The notes under the pieces were generated by a model. It made no database searches. It saw only the letters and a program-made list of their open reading frames with translations, and was not told the origin of the DNA. A stretch of 19,526 nucleotides of DNA from Thermoplasmata archaeon (GTDB taxonomy: Archaea; Thermoplasmatota; Thermoplasmata; Thermoplasmatales; Thermoplasmataceae). The stretch spans positions 1-19,526 of the forward strand of contig JAJZZW010000018.1 of assembly GCA_021797385.1 (NCBI GenBank), read 5' to 3'. Below are positions 7,825 through 16,308 of the stretch, piece by piece (the stretch's first letter is position 1; each line of letters starts with the position of its first letter). A program made the position numbers and the translations under genes.

Positions 7825-7897
7825 TGCGAGTGCCGGGATTTGGACCCGGGTTAGTGGCTTGGGAAGCCACTGTGATACCAGGCTACACTACGCTCGC
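7825..7897 (-). tRNA. tRNA-Gly(CCC)
   Basis: Read on the minus strand, the acceptor is GCGAGCG/CACTCGC, the anticodon stem is GTGGC/GCCAC with loop TTCCCAA (anticodon CCC), the T stem is CCGGG/CCCGG, and the discriminator A is the complement of 7825. There is no intron and no encoded CCA. Two oddities are visible: a C6-A67 mismatch in the acceptor stem, and a T loop reading TCCAAAT, which puts C at position 55 where U (pseudouridine) is nearly universal. The rest of the cloverleaf is sound, so the gene is probably functional. It is the only gene between 7679 and 8074. Confidence 0.93.
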
Positions 7898-8074
7898 TTT
7901 TTCATTTATCATCAGGACATGTAATACAACAAGCACACTTAGTAGAAGCTTTATCATGCTATACAGCACATCCTTCCTGAATTGAAATGGCTATGTTAAA
8001 AATATTTATAAACGTTACTATGGCAATCAAATCTATACCATATCATCTGCCTATTTTGAATGTTCAAAAAGATT
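7898..8074. other. gene-free spacer
   Basis: Together with 7679-7824 this makes up the longest stretch without a protein gene, interrupted only by tRNA-Gly. It contains a TATA-like AATATTTATAAAC (8001-8013) readable on both strands and two very short open frames (plus 8020-8088, 22 codons; minus 7957-7883, 24 codons, running into the tRNA). I find no convincing RNA structure or repeat. Confidence 0.4.
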
Positions 8075-8566
8075 TCAATATATTTTAACCTGCCGCCTCT
8101 TTGCAAGATCGAGTACTTTTAATCCCATCTCAGTAGGCTCGTAATTCTTATCCATCAGCCCCATTTCATATAATCTCTGGCATTTTTCGGCATTGTCCTT
8201 TCTTTCCCTCTTCAGAAGGATAAGCCTGAGGCACAGAATATCTACATATTTTATATATTCTCTTTCGTTTATATCCCTCAATATGTAATGTCCATTGTTT
8301 GCAATATGATAGTATGTGTGGTGTTTATGGACTTCATTTGTTTTTTTCAACTTTGCCTCCGTTCTTTTTACAGAGGAACCTGAATATTTTTCTATAAGTC
8401 CCATAGAATACAGTCTTTCAATGTATATCTGTACTTTGGCCTGAGGTATGCTGGTATAAATTTTGATATTTTTGGCATAATCAAGTTTGGCAAGTTCGAA
8501 GTGTTTTAAAACCATGAGCATTTCGTGGTCCATGACAAGCATCTTTTTTATTTCATCATCTTCCAT
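8075..8566 (-). CDS. winged-helix DNA-binding protein (archaeal, possibly DUF2250-like)
   Basis: The 163-aa soluble, basic protein has a helix-turn-helix-like stretch at about 33-60 (NIKIYTSIPQAKVQIYIERL followed by YSMGLIEK), then a wing-like segment with a His/Lys-rich turn (KHHTYYHI) and a C-terminal stretch that could be a second small winged helix (RLYEMGLMD... EPTEMGLKVLDLAKRR). The pattern is that of small archaeal wHTH proteins; DUF2250 is my best family guess. It is divergent from glutamate dehydrogenase across 128 bp, so it may regulate that gene or itself. A TATA-like ATATTTTTATAG (about 8591-8602) precedes the ATG by roughly 29 nt. Ligand and targets are unknown. Confidence 0.7.
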   Translation of the reverse strand: MEDDEIKKMLVMDHEMLMVLKHFELAKLDYAKNIKIYTSIPQAKVQIYIERLYSMGLIEKYSGSSVKRTEAKLKKTNEVHKHHTYYHIANNGHYILRDINEREYIKYVDILCLRLILLKRERKDNAEKCQRLYEMGLMDKNYEPTEMGLKVLDLAKRRQVKIY

Positions 8567-8694
8567 ATATTAATTATAATGTCAACACTCTATAAAAATA
8601 TAAGCTGTTACAGGATACGCGTTGTCAAGTGTCATACAATAGGTGCCAAAGCAAACCTTAAACTACCCCTTCGTGATTTCAATTTGGTGTTTAT

Positions 8695-9945
8695 ATGGAA
8701 GATTTAGATCCGTTTGATATAGCGCTTGCCCAGCTAAACAAGGCTGCGAAAGTAATGAAGCTAGACAGTGCAACAATTGATGTGCTGAGCTCTCCCAAGG
8801 AGATTCTCCAGGTAAGTATACCTGTAAAGATGGATAACGGCGAAACAAAGGTATTCACCGGATTCAGAGTACATTACAATAATGCAAGGGGACCGATGAA
8901 AGGCGGAATAAGATATTATATAAAAGAAAACCTGTCAGAGGTGAAGGCTCTTTCCGCATGGATGACATGGAAAACAGCACTCCTGGGACTGCCATTTGGC
9001 GGTGCAAAGGGTGGAATTATATGTGACACCAAGAAAATGAGCAAGAATGAACTTGAAAAACTGAGCAGGGGATACATAGATGCAATTGCTGACTTTATAG
9101 GGCCAGAGATTGATGTGCCTGCACCTGATGTTTACACAACCCCACAGATAATGGGATGGATGATGGATGAATATGAAAAAATAGTAAGACATTCCGCCCC
9201 GGGCGTTATCACGGGAAAACCCCTGACACTCGGCGGTTCCCTGGGAAGGGGAGATGCCACAGCAAAGGGAGGAATGTATGTTCTGAGAGAGGGAGCAGAG
9301 TACAAGGGGATTGACCTAACAAAGGCAAAATATGCAATACAGGGTTTCGGAAATGCCGGCCAGTTCGCTGTTAAATTCGTGAATGAGATGTTTCATGGAA
9401 AAGTTGTTGCAGTTTCAGATTCCAGTGGAGGAATATACAAGGAAAGTGGAATAGATTACAATGAACTTCTGGCGCACAAGGAAAAGACAGGTACAGTGGA
9501 AAACTTCCCGGGATCCAAAAACATAACAAACGAGGAACTTCTTGAATCCGATGTTGATGTGCTTATTCCCTCGGCAATAGAAGACCAGTTAACAGGAGAA
9601 AATGCATCAAGAGTAAAGGCAAAAATAGTACTGGAACTGGCAAATGGACCATCAACTCCCGAGGCAGATGAAATATTCTTCAAAAAGGACATACTTCTCC
9701 TTCCGGATTTCCTGTCAAATGCAGGCGGAGTCACAGTATCATACTTTGAATGGGTTCAGAACATAACCGGTGATTACTGGACAGAGGAAGATGTATACAG
9801 CAGACTTGATAAGAAAATGACTGCTGCAACCAAGGATGTACTGGATGTACATGAAAAGTATAAAACTGACCCGAGGACAGCAGCATACATAATAGCCATA
9901 CAGAGAGTCGTAGATGCCATGAAGGCAAGGGGACTCTTAAATTAA
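8695..9945 (+). CDS. gdhA: glutamate dehydrogenase (Glu/Leu/Phe/Val dehydrogenase family)
   Basis: The 416-aa length and the start [14 protein letters not shown] are typical of archaeal hexameric GDH. Visible functional residues are K69 in GPMKGGIR (substrate carboxylate binding), catalytic K105 in PFGGAKGG, D145 in DVPAPDV, and the Rossmann fingerprint GFGNAGQF (217-224). The enzyme interconverts glutamate with 2-oxoglutarate and ammonia, linking amino-acid use to the citric acid cycle. S243 after the second Rossmann strand ([10 protein letters not shown]) resembles NADP-using archaeal GDHs, but cofactor choice cannot be fixed by eye. The promoter is less clear than its neighbours': the best TATA-like element, CCTTAAACTA, lies about 33 nt upstream. 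A T-rich terminator follows. Confidence 0.95.
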   Translation: MEDLDPFDIALAQLNKAAKVMKLDSATIDVLSSPKEILQVSIPVKMDNGETKVFTGFRVHYNNARGPMKGGIRYYIKENLSEVKALSAWMTWKTALLGLPFGGAKGGIICDTKKMSKNELEKLSRGYIDAIADFIGPEIDVPAPDVYTTPQIMGWMMDEYEKIVRHSAPGVITGKPLTLGGSLGRGDATAKGGMYVLREGAEYKGIDLTKAKYAIQGFGNAGQFAVKFVNEMFHGKVVAVSDSSGGIYKESGIDYNELLAHKEKTGTVENFPGSKNITNEELLESDVDVLIPSAIEDQLTGENASRVKAKIVLELANGPSTPEADEIFFKKDILLLPDFLSNAGGVTVSYFEWVQNITGDYWTEEDVYSRLDKKMTAATKDVLDVHEKYKTDPRTAAYIIAIQRVVDAMKARGLLN

Positions 9946-9965
9946 TTTTTTGTATTTATTTTTTT
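9946..9965 (+). terminator. T-tract terminator of gdhA
   Basis: TTTTTTG-TATTTA-TTTTTTT begins right after the gdhA stop and just before the pcn promoter. Two long T runs of this kind are the standard archaeal intrinsic termination signal. Confidence 0.55.
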
Positions 9966-10006
9966 GAAAAGAATGTTTATAATATACCTATCCATGTCAT
10001 GATTAT

Positions 10007-10747
10007 ATGACAAGAATGAATATTTCTGTGAAAAATCTAAAAGACGTAGTAGAGATGCTAAGCACCGTGGTTACCGAATCAAAGTTCAAAATAACCTCAA
10101 CTGGCATAACCGTCAACGCTGTTGACCCAGCACATGTCGCCATGGTTTCTCTGGAAATTCCAAAAAATGTTTTTGCCGAATATGATGTAGAAGCTGAGGA
10201 GGAAATATCACTTGACCTTGAGAAGGTAAAAAGCATTTTGAAATTGGCCTCAAGTAATGATTCCATGGTAATTGTAAAAGACAGGGAAAAATTAAAATTT
10301 GAAATAGGGAATATAATAAAAAGCATATCACTGCTGGACAATAATCAGATTACAACTCCAAGGGTTCCTCAGATAGTTGCAGAGGACTACGTAGTAATGA
10401 TCAAGGGAGAATTCGAAAGGGGCCTCAGAGCAGCAGAGGATGTTTCCGACGCAATCAGGCTTACGATGACGCCTGACAACTTTTCTGCAAAATCAACATC
10501 GGATGCAGATGAGAGTGAAATGATACTCCAGAAGGATACACTAAAAGAAATTCAGTGCCATGAAACCATAAAATCATCGTATCCCCTGGAATATCTTCTT
10601 AAATTCATGAGGTCAATATCTCCAAGTGAAGAAATAAAGCTTTCATTCAAAAGTGATTATCCGCTCACAATTGAATTCAATCTTGGCACAGATTCTCCTG
10701 AAAGAATAAAGGGAAGATTCCTGCTTGCACCGAGAATGGAATCATAA
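10007..10747 (+). CDS. pcn: DNA polymerase sliding clamp (PCNA)
   Basis: The 246-aa length matches archaeal PCNA exactly. It has the two-domain clamp layout: first domain MNISVKNLKDVVEMLSTVV with the central-helix residues and VDPAHVAMV, interdomain connector around 118-130 (NNQITTPRVPQI) that carries the PIP-box docking site, and a C-terminal domain ending YPLTIEFNL...GRFLLAPRMES. The trimeric ring tethers DNA polymerases, FEN1 and ligase. Only one pcn gene is seen here, consistent with the homotrimeric clamp of euryarchaea. The TATA-like TTTATAATATA is about 26 nt upstream, so the gene looks leaderless. tRNA-Arg converges on it with its 3' end 2 bases past the stop. Confidence 0.96.
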   Translation: MTRMNISVKNLKDVVEMLSTVVTESKFKITSTGITVNAVDPAHVAMVSLEIPKNVFAEYDVEAEEEISLDLEKVKSILKLASSNDSMVIVKDREKLKFEIGNIIKSISLLDNNQITTPRVPQIVAEDYVVMIKGEFERGLRAAEDVSDAIRLTMTPDNFSAKSTSDADESEMILQKDTLKEIQCHETIKSSYPLEYLLKFMRSISPSEEIKLSFKSDYPLTIEFNLGTDSPERIKGRFLLAPRMES

Positions 10748-10748
10748 G

Positions 10749-10823
10749 CGGGCACGAGGGGATTTGGACCCCTGATTTACAGCTTAGGAGGCTGTTGCCC
10801 TATCCATGCTAGGCCACGTGCCC
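10749..10823 (-). tRNA. tRNA-Arg(CCT)
   Basis: On the minus strand the acceptor GGGCACG/CGTGCCC is a perfect 7 bp, the D stem is GCCT/GGGC, the anticodon stem ACAGC/GCTGT encloses CTCCTAA (anticodon CCT, codon AGG), and the T stem is AGGGG/CCCCT. The discriminator is G. There is no intron and no encoded CCA. As in tRNA-Gly, the T loop is TCCAAAT with C at position 55. A TATA-like run (AAAAAAAATTAAATG, about 10847-10861) lies near -30 on this strand. Confidence 0.95.
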
Positions 10824-10899
10824 ATTTCATACGTAATCAAACAAAAGCATTTAATTTTTTTTAATTGTAAACCAAAAATATATTTGTTTGTGGTAAAAC

Positions 10900-11316
10900 T
10901 TACAGGGAATTGATTTCCCTTATCATTTTAACGCAACTTTCCATGGCATCCTTTGCCATATCTATCCTCGCCTCTGCCTGCAATCTGGATTCCCCAGATC
11001 CTGAAATACCGAGAGCCACAGGTTTTTCGTACTCCAGGGACAGGTCTGTTATCTTTCTGGCAGCGTTATCCATAATAACCCTGTGATGATCTGTTTCTCC
11101 CCTGATTACGGCGCCCAAAGTGACAACACCATCTATATTATCCATCTTTAGCAGCTTTTTTATGGCCAATGGCATATCAAATGTGCCCGGTACCCTGAAA
11201 ATCTTTTCTACTTCAACTCCCAGGAATTTCGCATGATCTACCGCTCTTTTCATCATCATTTCTGTTATATCATAATTAAATTCCGCTACAACTATCCCAA
11301 CTCTTATTTTTTCCAT
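10900..11316 (-). CDS. ribH: 6,7-dimethyl-8-ribityllumazine synthase
   Basis: The 138-aa length fits archaeal lumazine synthase. Key elements are the N-terminal substrate site AEFNYD (11-16), RVPGTFDMPLAI (41-52), and GAVIRGETDHHRV (68-80), where H77 aligns with the catalytic His of bacterial enzymes. It condenses 5-amino-6-ribitylaminouracil with dihydroxybutanone phosphate. The usual GVLTT...EQA segment is replaced by GISGSGESRLQAEAR, an archaeal-style variation. It is the last gene of ribB-ribC-ribH; unlike ribB it has a Shine-Dalgarno (AGGTGAT, 11320-11326), as expected for an internal operon gene. Confidence 0.93.
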   Translation of the reverse strand: MEKIRVGIVVAEFNYDITEMMMKRAVDHAKFLGVEVEKIFRVPGTFDMPLAIKKLLKMDNIDGVVTLGAVIRGETDHHRVIMDNAARKITDLSLEYEKPVALGISGSGESRLQAEARIDMAKDAMESCVKMIREINSL

Positions 11317-11319
11317 ATT

Positions 11320-11324
11320 ATCAC

Positions 11325-11326
<2 letters not shown>
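11320..11326 (-). promoter_or_regulatory. Shine-Dalgarno of ribH
   Basis: On the minus strand AGGTGAT matches the anti-SD of archaeal 16S rRNA and ends 3 nt before the ribH ATG. It overlaps the ribC stop codon, so ribC and ribH are translated from one message. Confidence 0.6.
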
Positions 11327-12487
<1,161 letters not shown>

Positions 12488-12516
12488 ACCGGAGCATTGC
12501 CGCAATATATTTAATA

Positions 12517-12534
12517 TTTTAGTATCTACTCAAA
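12517..12534 (-). promoter_or_regulatory. candidate riboflavin-regulon operator at ribB
   Basis: On the minus strand the site reads TTTGAGTAGATACTAAAA. It is an inverted repeat of 8-bp arms (TTTGAGTA / TACTAAAA, one mismatch) around a 2-bp centre. It lies 30-47 nt before the ribB ATG, touching the BRE/TATA region, and agrees in 14 of 18 positions with the site before arfC. Its upstream edge also encodes the last codons and stop of the amidohydrolase. Confidence 0.45.
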
Positions 12535-13533
12535 AATATGTAAAATATATGACTTAAAATAGTGTTTTTTTGTCACTAACTGGTATTCATTGAGCAGCTG
12601 ATTTTTAAAAAATATATACGCTTCGCTTAGGTGCACGCCATTTTTCTGCAGAAATTTTCTTGGATTGTCAATTGCAAATTTAAGTATATCAGAAGGGCTA
12701 ATATACGTGCTGAAACGTTGATACCTGTAAAGGAAATCCATTTCACTGAACATATCTGGCTCCGTTACAAATACATTATCTGTTCCGAGCATTATTTCAA
12801 TGCCTGACTTTACGAATCTTCCATAATCCGGCCGTTTTCCGTAAAATATGTTTGATCGCGGTGTTATTGCTACAGGAATTCCACTTTTACCCAGCAAATT
12901 AAGGTCCCTATCATCAGCCTCTATCCCGTGTACCAGGAATGATGGATTAAGATCCAGAACAATGTCAATATCCTCCCTTTTATTCTCGCTGAAATGTAGT
13001 GCAAATATTTTTCCCATCTTTCTGGCCCCTCTGGATGCTTTCATTGCCTCTCCATAATCAATATCTGAAATCGAGCTCAGTGCAATCCCATCGGACGAAT
13101 CCAGAATTGCTTCAATGGAATCGTTGCAGTATGGCCTACCCAGTATAACTGGATGTATATGGCGGGATTTTGATTTCTTGATAAGTTTGATACCATCCAG
13201 ACCACCCTCCCTGAAATCCATATAAGACAGCGTTCCATTTTTCCACATGAACTGGTTTGCCTTCCTGATTCCGTTGATAATTGAATCTGTATCGGCATGT
13301 TCTAGCATTCTGTGTTTAAGTCCTCCGGGGCCCACTATGTCAGGCAGTGTTCCTGCGGGTTCATCACTGATAAACGAGTCCCCAACATGCGTATGGGCAT
13401 TTACAGGCATCGGTATAATAGTCCCATAAAGTCCATCATTTGCAATACCTGTTTTGAATGCAGGTATGCCGGATAGATCGAGAGTCCCATGCCGTAATTT
13501 TCCATTGAAATATATATTCCCACTGACCTTCAT
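12526..13533 (-). CDS. amidohydrolase of the cytosine-deaminase type; candidate riboflavin-pathway deaminase
   Basis: From the ATG at 13533 this is 335 aa. It is a metal-dependent amidohydrolase with the deaminase-subgroup residues in order: H47 and H49 (NAHTH), H180 and E183 (LHFSE, the HxxE that supplies the catalytic Glu), H202 (VHG) and D252 (LGTD). This matches E. coli cytosine deaminase H61, H63, H214, E217, H246 and D313 by eye. It lies between the ribBCH genes on the same strand and a divergent arfC, so it may deaminate the diaminopyrimidine intermediate of riboflavin synthesis. The neighbouring SAH hydrolase allows another reading, a DadD-like SAH or 5'-deoxyadenosine deaminase, but those are usually nearer 420 aa. 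A GTG at 13539 is an alternative start; a TATA-like CTATACCATAAT lies 27 nt before the ATG. Confidence 0.82.
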   Translation of the reverse strand: MKVSGNIYFNGKLRHGTLDLSGIPAFKTGIANDGLYGTIIPMPVNAHTHVGDSFISDEPAGTLPDIVGPGGLKHRMLEHADTDSIINGIRKANQFMWKNGTLSYMDFREGGLDGIKLIKKSKSRHIHPVILGRPYCNDSIEAILDSSDGIALSSISDIDYGEAMKASRGARKMGKIFALHFSENKREDIDIVLDLNPSFLVHGIEADDRDLNLLGKSGIPVAITPRSNIFYGKRPDYGRFVKSGIEIMLGTDNVFVTEPDMFSEMDFLYRYQRFSTYISPSDILKFAIDNPRKFLQKNGVHLSEAYIFFKNQLLNEYQLVTKKHYFKSYILHIFE

Positions 13534-13603
13534 AATCACACTTCCATTACAGTATTATGGTATAGCTGTTTTTCCATATTGTTAATAGTTATAAATACTT
13601 ATT

Positions 13604-13621
13604 TTTTAGTAATATCTCAAA
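13604..13621 (+). promoter_or_regulatory. candidate riboflavin-regulon operator at arfC
   Basis: TTTTAGTAATATCTCAAA on the plus strand is the reverse-strand counterpart of the ribB site: TTTGAG-N4-TACTAAAA with every difference confined to the central four bases. It lies 30-47 nt before the arfC ATG at 13651, the same offset as at ribB, and just upstream of the TATA-like TTGTTATATTAG (13624-13635). It also lies within the divergent promoter region of the amidohydrolase. Confidence 0.45.
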
Positions 13622-13650
13622 ATTGTTATATTAGAACACCATTAACCTAT

Positions 13651-14221
13651 ATGCTTCCAATGGTAACAATAAATGTTGCAATGTCTTTGAACGGGAAAAT
13701 ATCATCAGAAAACGGTCGTTATACAATATCTGATGCAGATGATATGGAAAGGGTGCTTTCGCTAAGAAAATCTGTTGATGCTGTACTTATTGGTGCAAAT
13801 ACTGTTATAATGGATGACCCTGTTCTCCATTATTCCAAACGCAGAATAGTCCTTGACGGGGAATTTAAGCTATCCGATAAGTATAAAATCTTCGATGGTA
13901 GCGTGAAAACGTATATCGTATCCAGGAAAAATAAACACATAAAGAATGCCCAGACCGTTATTGTAAACGACACCGAAATAAGAGGCATAATGGAAAAACT
14001 GTATTCCCTGGGAATAAAATCTGTGCTTGTTGAGGTGGGGAGTACAGGTTATAAACGAATTTCTGGATGCTAATTTATTCGATCAGTTCTTTGTATACAT
14101 AGATCCGGGACTTATCCTGTCGGGCAAATCACTCTTTCCAACTGCTGACAGGAGGATGGAATACAAAGTGGAACAATGCCATAGGGGAATTCTTTTAAGT
14201 ATTAAAAGTATATACATCTGA
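13651..14221 (+). pseudogene. arfC: 2,5-diamino-6-ribosylaminopyrimidinone 5'-phosphate reductase, frameshifted
   Basis: The reading frame from 13651 starts MLPMVTINVAMSLNGKISS, the NADPH-site start of archaeal RibD2/ArfC reductases, with VLIGANTVIMDDP at 45-57. After VLVE (125-128) it leaves the family and stops at 14073. The +1 frame resumes the family sequence from 14037 (VQVINEFLDANLFDQFFVYIDP) and stops at 14221. Dropping the T at 14036 in GAGGTGGGG restores the family motif VEGG and gives one 189-aa protein. ArfC reduces the ribosyl side chain in the second half of archaeal pyrimidine formation for riboflavin. The break may be a sequencing or assembly error, a true mutation or, less likely, recoding. 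An operator-like site and TATA box precede the start. ahcY begins 6 nt downstream. Confidence 0.82.
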
Positions 14222-14226
14222 TTATA

Positions 14227-15453
14227 ATGGAAAGCAACGGATTTTTAAGGTTAAAGTGGGCAAGGGATCATATGCCCGTATCTGCAAGTATAAGAGAACG
14301 TTTCCTTAAGGAAAAACCATTCAAGGGCATTAAAATAGCAATGGCATTGCACGTGGAGGCCAAAACAGGCATATTTGCACTGCTGCTTTCAGAAGGTGGC
14401 GCGGAGGTAAGGCTTGCATCATGCAATCCCCTCAGTTCGGATGATAGCGTTGTTGAATCACTAAGGAAAGACTATAATTATATGGTATATGCAAGAAAGG
14501 GGGAAACGGAAACAGAATATTACGATAATATCAAAAAGACGGTTGAGGTGAAGCCGGACATTATAATAGATGATGGCGGGGACCTTACAAATCTAGTTGC
14601 ATCTGATCCGGAACTAGTAAAAAATGTAATGGGTGGCAATGAAGAGACCACAACAGGAGTTGTAAGACTCAAAGCAATGGAAAAGGCAGGGGCATTAAAA
14701 TTCCCTATGTTCGACGTGAATGATGCACAGATGAAGCATTTCTTTGATAACAGATACGGTTCCGGCCAGAGTGCCCTGGATGGTTTCATGAACGCAACAA
14801 ATATACTCATAGCCGGAAAAAATGCTCTGGTTGCAGGCTATGGATATGTAGGGAAAGGTGTAGCCATGAGGTTAAAGGGCATGGGTGCAAGAGTAACAGT
14901 CACCGAAGTCGATCCAGTCAAGGCCATAGAAGCCGTCATGGACGGATTCAACGTTGACCGCATGAATAATGCTATAAGGTATACAGATCTTCTTTTCACA
15001 GCTACGGGCATGAAAAATGTGGTAAGCTATGATGATATGCTTGTAGCCAAAAAGGGAATAATACTGGGAAATGTAGGGCATTTCAACAATGAAATAGATT
15101 ACGCTTCCCTGGAGAAGAGGAATACAGGAAAGGTACAGGTCAGGAATCTTGTTACAGAATACAGGCTTGAAAACGGAAATACGGTAGATCTCATATCTGA
15201 TGGAAGACTTTTAAATCTGGCTGCAGGCCAGGGTCATCCAGTTGAAATTATGGATCTGAGTTTTGCACTCCAGGCGCTCACCGCAGAATACATAGTTAAG
15301 CACAGGAAAAATCTATCAAATAAAGTATACCCGGTGCCAGAAGAAATCGATTATGAGGTTGCAAGAATAGCACTGAATTCAATGGATTTTAAAATAGATA
15401 GTTACACAGAGGATCAGCTGAAATATCTTAACAGCTATGAGGAAGGGACATAG
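14227..15453 (+). CDS. ahcY: adenosylhomocysteinase (S-adenosylhomocysteine hydrolase)
   Basis: The 408-aa length matches the shorter archaeal SAHH, which lacks the loop found in many bacteria. Catalytic positions align with the human enzyme: H42 (H55), D116 in DDGGDLT (D131), E140 in EETTTG (E156), K170 and D174 in NDAQMKHFFDN (K186, D190), H285 in GHFNNEID (H301) and H337 in GHPVEIM (H353). The NAD-binding fingerprint is GYGYVGKG (204-211). It removes the methylation by-product SAH. The C-terminus KYLNSYEEGT is the archaeal form. Some archaeal relatives prefer S-inosylhomocysteine, which matters because an amidohydrolase lies nearby. A TATA-like AAGTATATACAT lies about 20 nt upstream, though read-through from arfC is possible. 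Confidence 0.93.
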   Translation: MESNGFLRLKWARDHMPVSASIRERFLKEKPFKGIKIAMALHVEAKTGIFALLLSEGGAEVRLASCNPLSSDDSVVESLRKDYNYMVYARKGETETEYYDNIKKTVEVKPDIIIDDGGDLTNLVASDPELVKNVMGGNEETTTGVVRLKAMEKAGALKFPMFDVNDAQMKHFFDNRYGSGQSALDGFMNATNILIAGKNALVAGYGYVGKGVAMRLKGMGARVTVTEVDPVKAIEAVMDGFNVDRMNNAIRYTDLLFTATGMKNVVSYDDMLVAKKGIILGNVGHFNNEIDYASLEKRNTGKVQVRNLVTEYRLENGNTVDLISDGRLLNLAAGQGHPVEIMDLSFALQALTAEYIVKHRKNLSNKVYPVPEEIDYEVARIALNSMDFKIDSYTEDQLKYLNSYEEGT

Positions 15454-15482
15454 ATATTTATATAATTTTTATATTGATCCAC

Positions 15483-16307
15483 ATGAAAATAACTGCTGTT
15501 AATATAAATGGGAAAAAGCATCTTGCTCTGTATAAGGATGGAAAACTGGCTCTTCTGGATGATTATGGCATAAAATCAGTGCAAATCTCCTCTCTTTCGG
15601 ATGAAGATTTCAAAAAGATCAATGATATAAGTGATTTCAGGGATTACCAATTTTCCTATGAATCAATCATAGATGAGAACTCAACGCTTATGTGTATCGG
15701 TCTCAACTATAAAAGCCACGTATCAGAGCATGATGGAGGCAAAATCCCTGACACTCCTGTGGTATTTACCAAGTCAAATAATACTTTCACTGGCAATGGA
15801 GCCACAGTTGATACCGGAAATGATCTGAATGTTGATTATGAGGGGGAACTCTGTGTGATGATAGGCAGAAAGGCCAGAAATGTTTCAGAAAAGGATGCAC
15901 TAAAATATGTTCTAGGCTATTTCACGGGAAACGATGTGAGTTCAAGACTTCTTCAGTACAGAACTTCCCAGTTTTATCTTGGAAAAAGTTTTGATAATTT
16001 TTATCCTAACGGCCCCTATATATCCATAGGTGAAATTGACAATCCGCAAAAACTTAAAATACAGACAAGGGTAAACGGGGAACTCAGGCAGAATTCTTCC
16101 ACAGATATGATGATATTCCCGGTAAATACACTGATCAGTTATATATCGAAGTATATCACCTTGAGGCCTGGCGATTGCATTTCAACAGGAACCCCCTCAG
16201 GAGTTATTATGGGCATGCCGAAGGAAAAACAGAAATGGCTGGGAAATGGTGACACCGTCGAGGTGGAGATAGATTCACTGGGCAAACTTTCAACAACTTT
16301 CAAATAA
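15483..16307 (+). CDS. fumarylacetoacetate hydrolase family protein
   Basis: From the ATG at 15483 this is 274 aa (a TTG at 15474 is less likely; TATA TTTATATAA is centred 23 nt before the ATG). It has an N-terminal beta domain and the FAH catalytic fold: CIGLNYKSH (71-79), metal ligands E120 and E122 in DYEGEL and D151 in GNDVSSR, K168 in LGKSFDNF, and the closing GDCISTGTPSGV motif. The family includes acylpyruvases, oxaloacetate decarboxylases, homoprotocatechuate isomerase/decarboxylase and archaeal sugar-acid dehydratases (2-keto-3-deoxyarabinonate dehydratase), so the reaction is open. The 2H phosphoesterase ATG follows its stop by a single base, implying a coupled pair. Confidence 0.88.
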   Translation: MKITAVNINGKKHLALYKDGKLALLDDYGIKSVQISSLSDEDFKKINDISDFRDYQFSYESIIDENSTLMCIGLNYKSHVSEHDGGKIPDTPVVFTKSNNTFTGNGATVDTGNDLNVDYEGELCVMIGRKARNVSEKDALKYVLGYFTGNDVSSRLLQYRTSQFYLGKSFDNFYPNGPYISIGEIDNPQKLKIQTRVNGELRQNSSTDMMIFPVNTLISYISKYITLRPGDCISTGTPSGVIMGMPKEKQKWLGNGDTVEVEIDSLGKLSTTFK

Positions 16308-16308
16308 A

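Noticed and set aside
7767..7869. TTGGGAAGCCA repeated near and inside tRNA-Gly, resembling an attachment-site duplication
   Set aside because: Only 11 bases match, in the anticodon arm, and there is no integrase or mobile gene between or beside the copies.
7898..7920. CTGATGATAAATGA on the minus strand as a C/D-box RNA
   Set aside because: There is a C-box-like core but no matching D box or C'/D' pair before the tRNA begins.
7883..7957. 24-codon hydrophobic minus-strand ORF running into tRNA-Gly
   Set aside because: It ends inside the tRNA, has no clear start signal and is short enough to be chance.
8020..8088. 22-codon plus-strand ORF after a TATA-like AATATTTATAAAC
   Set aside because: Box-to-start distance is only about 14 nt, it overlaps the end of the wHTH gene on the other strand, and the sequence shows no recognisable pattern.
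14032..14045. Programmed frameshifting in arfC
   Set aside because: The GAGGTGGGGAGT context is not a classic slippery heptamer and I see no following structure; mutation or sequence error is simpler.
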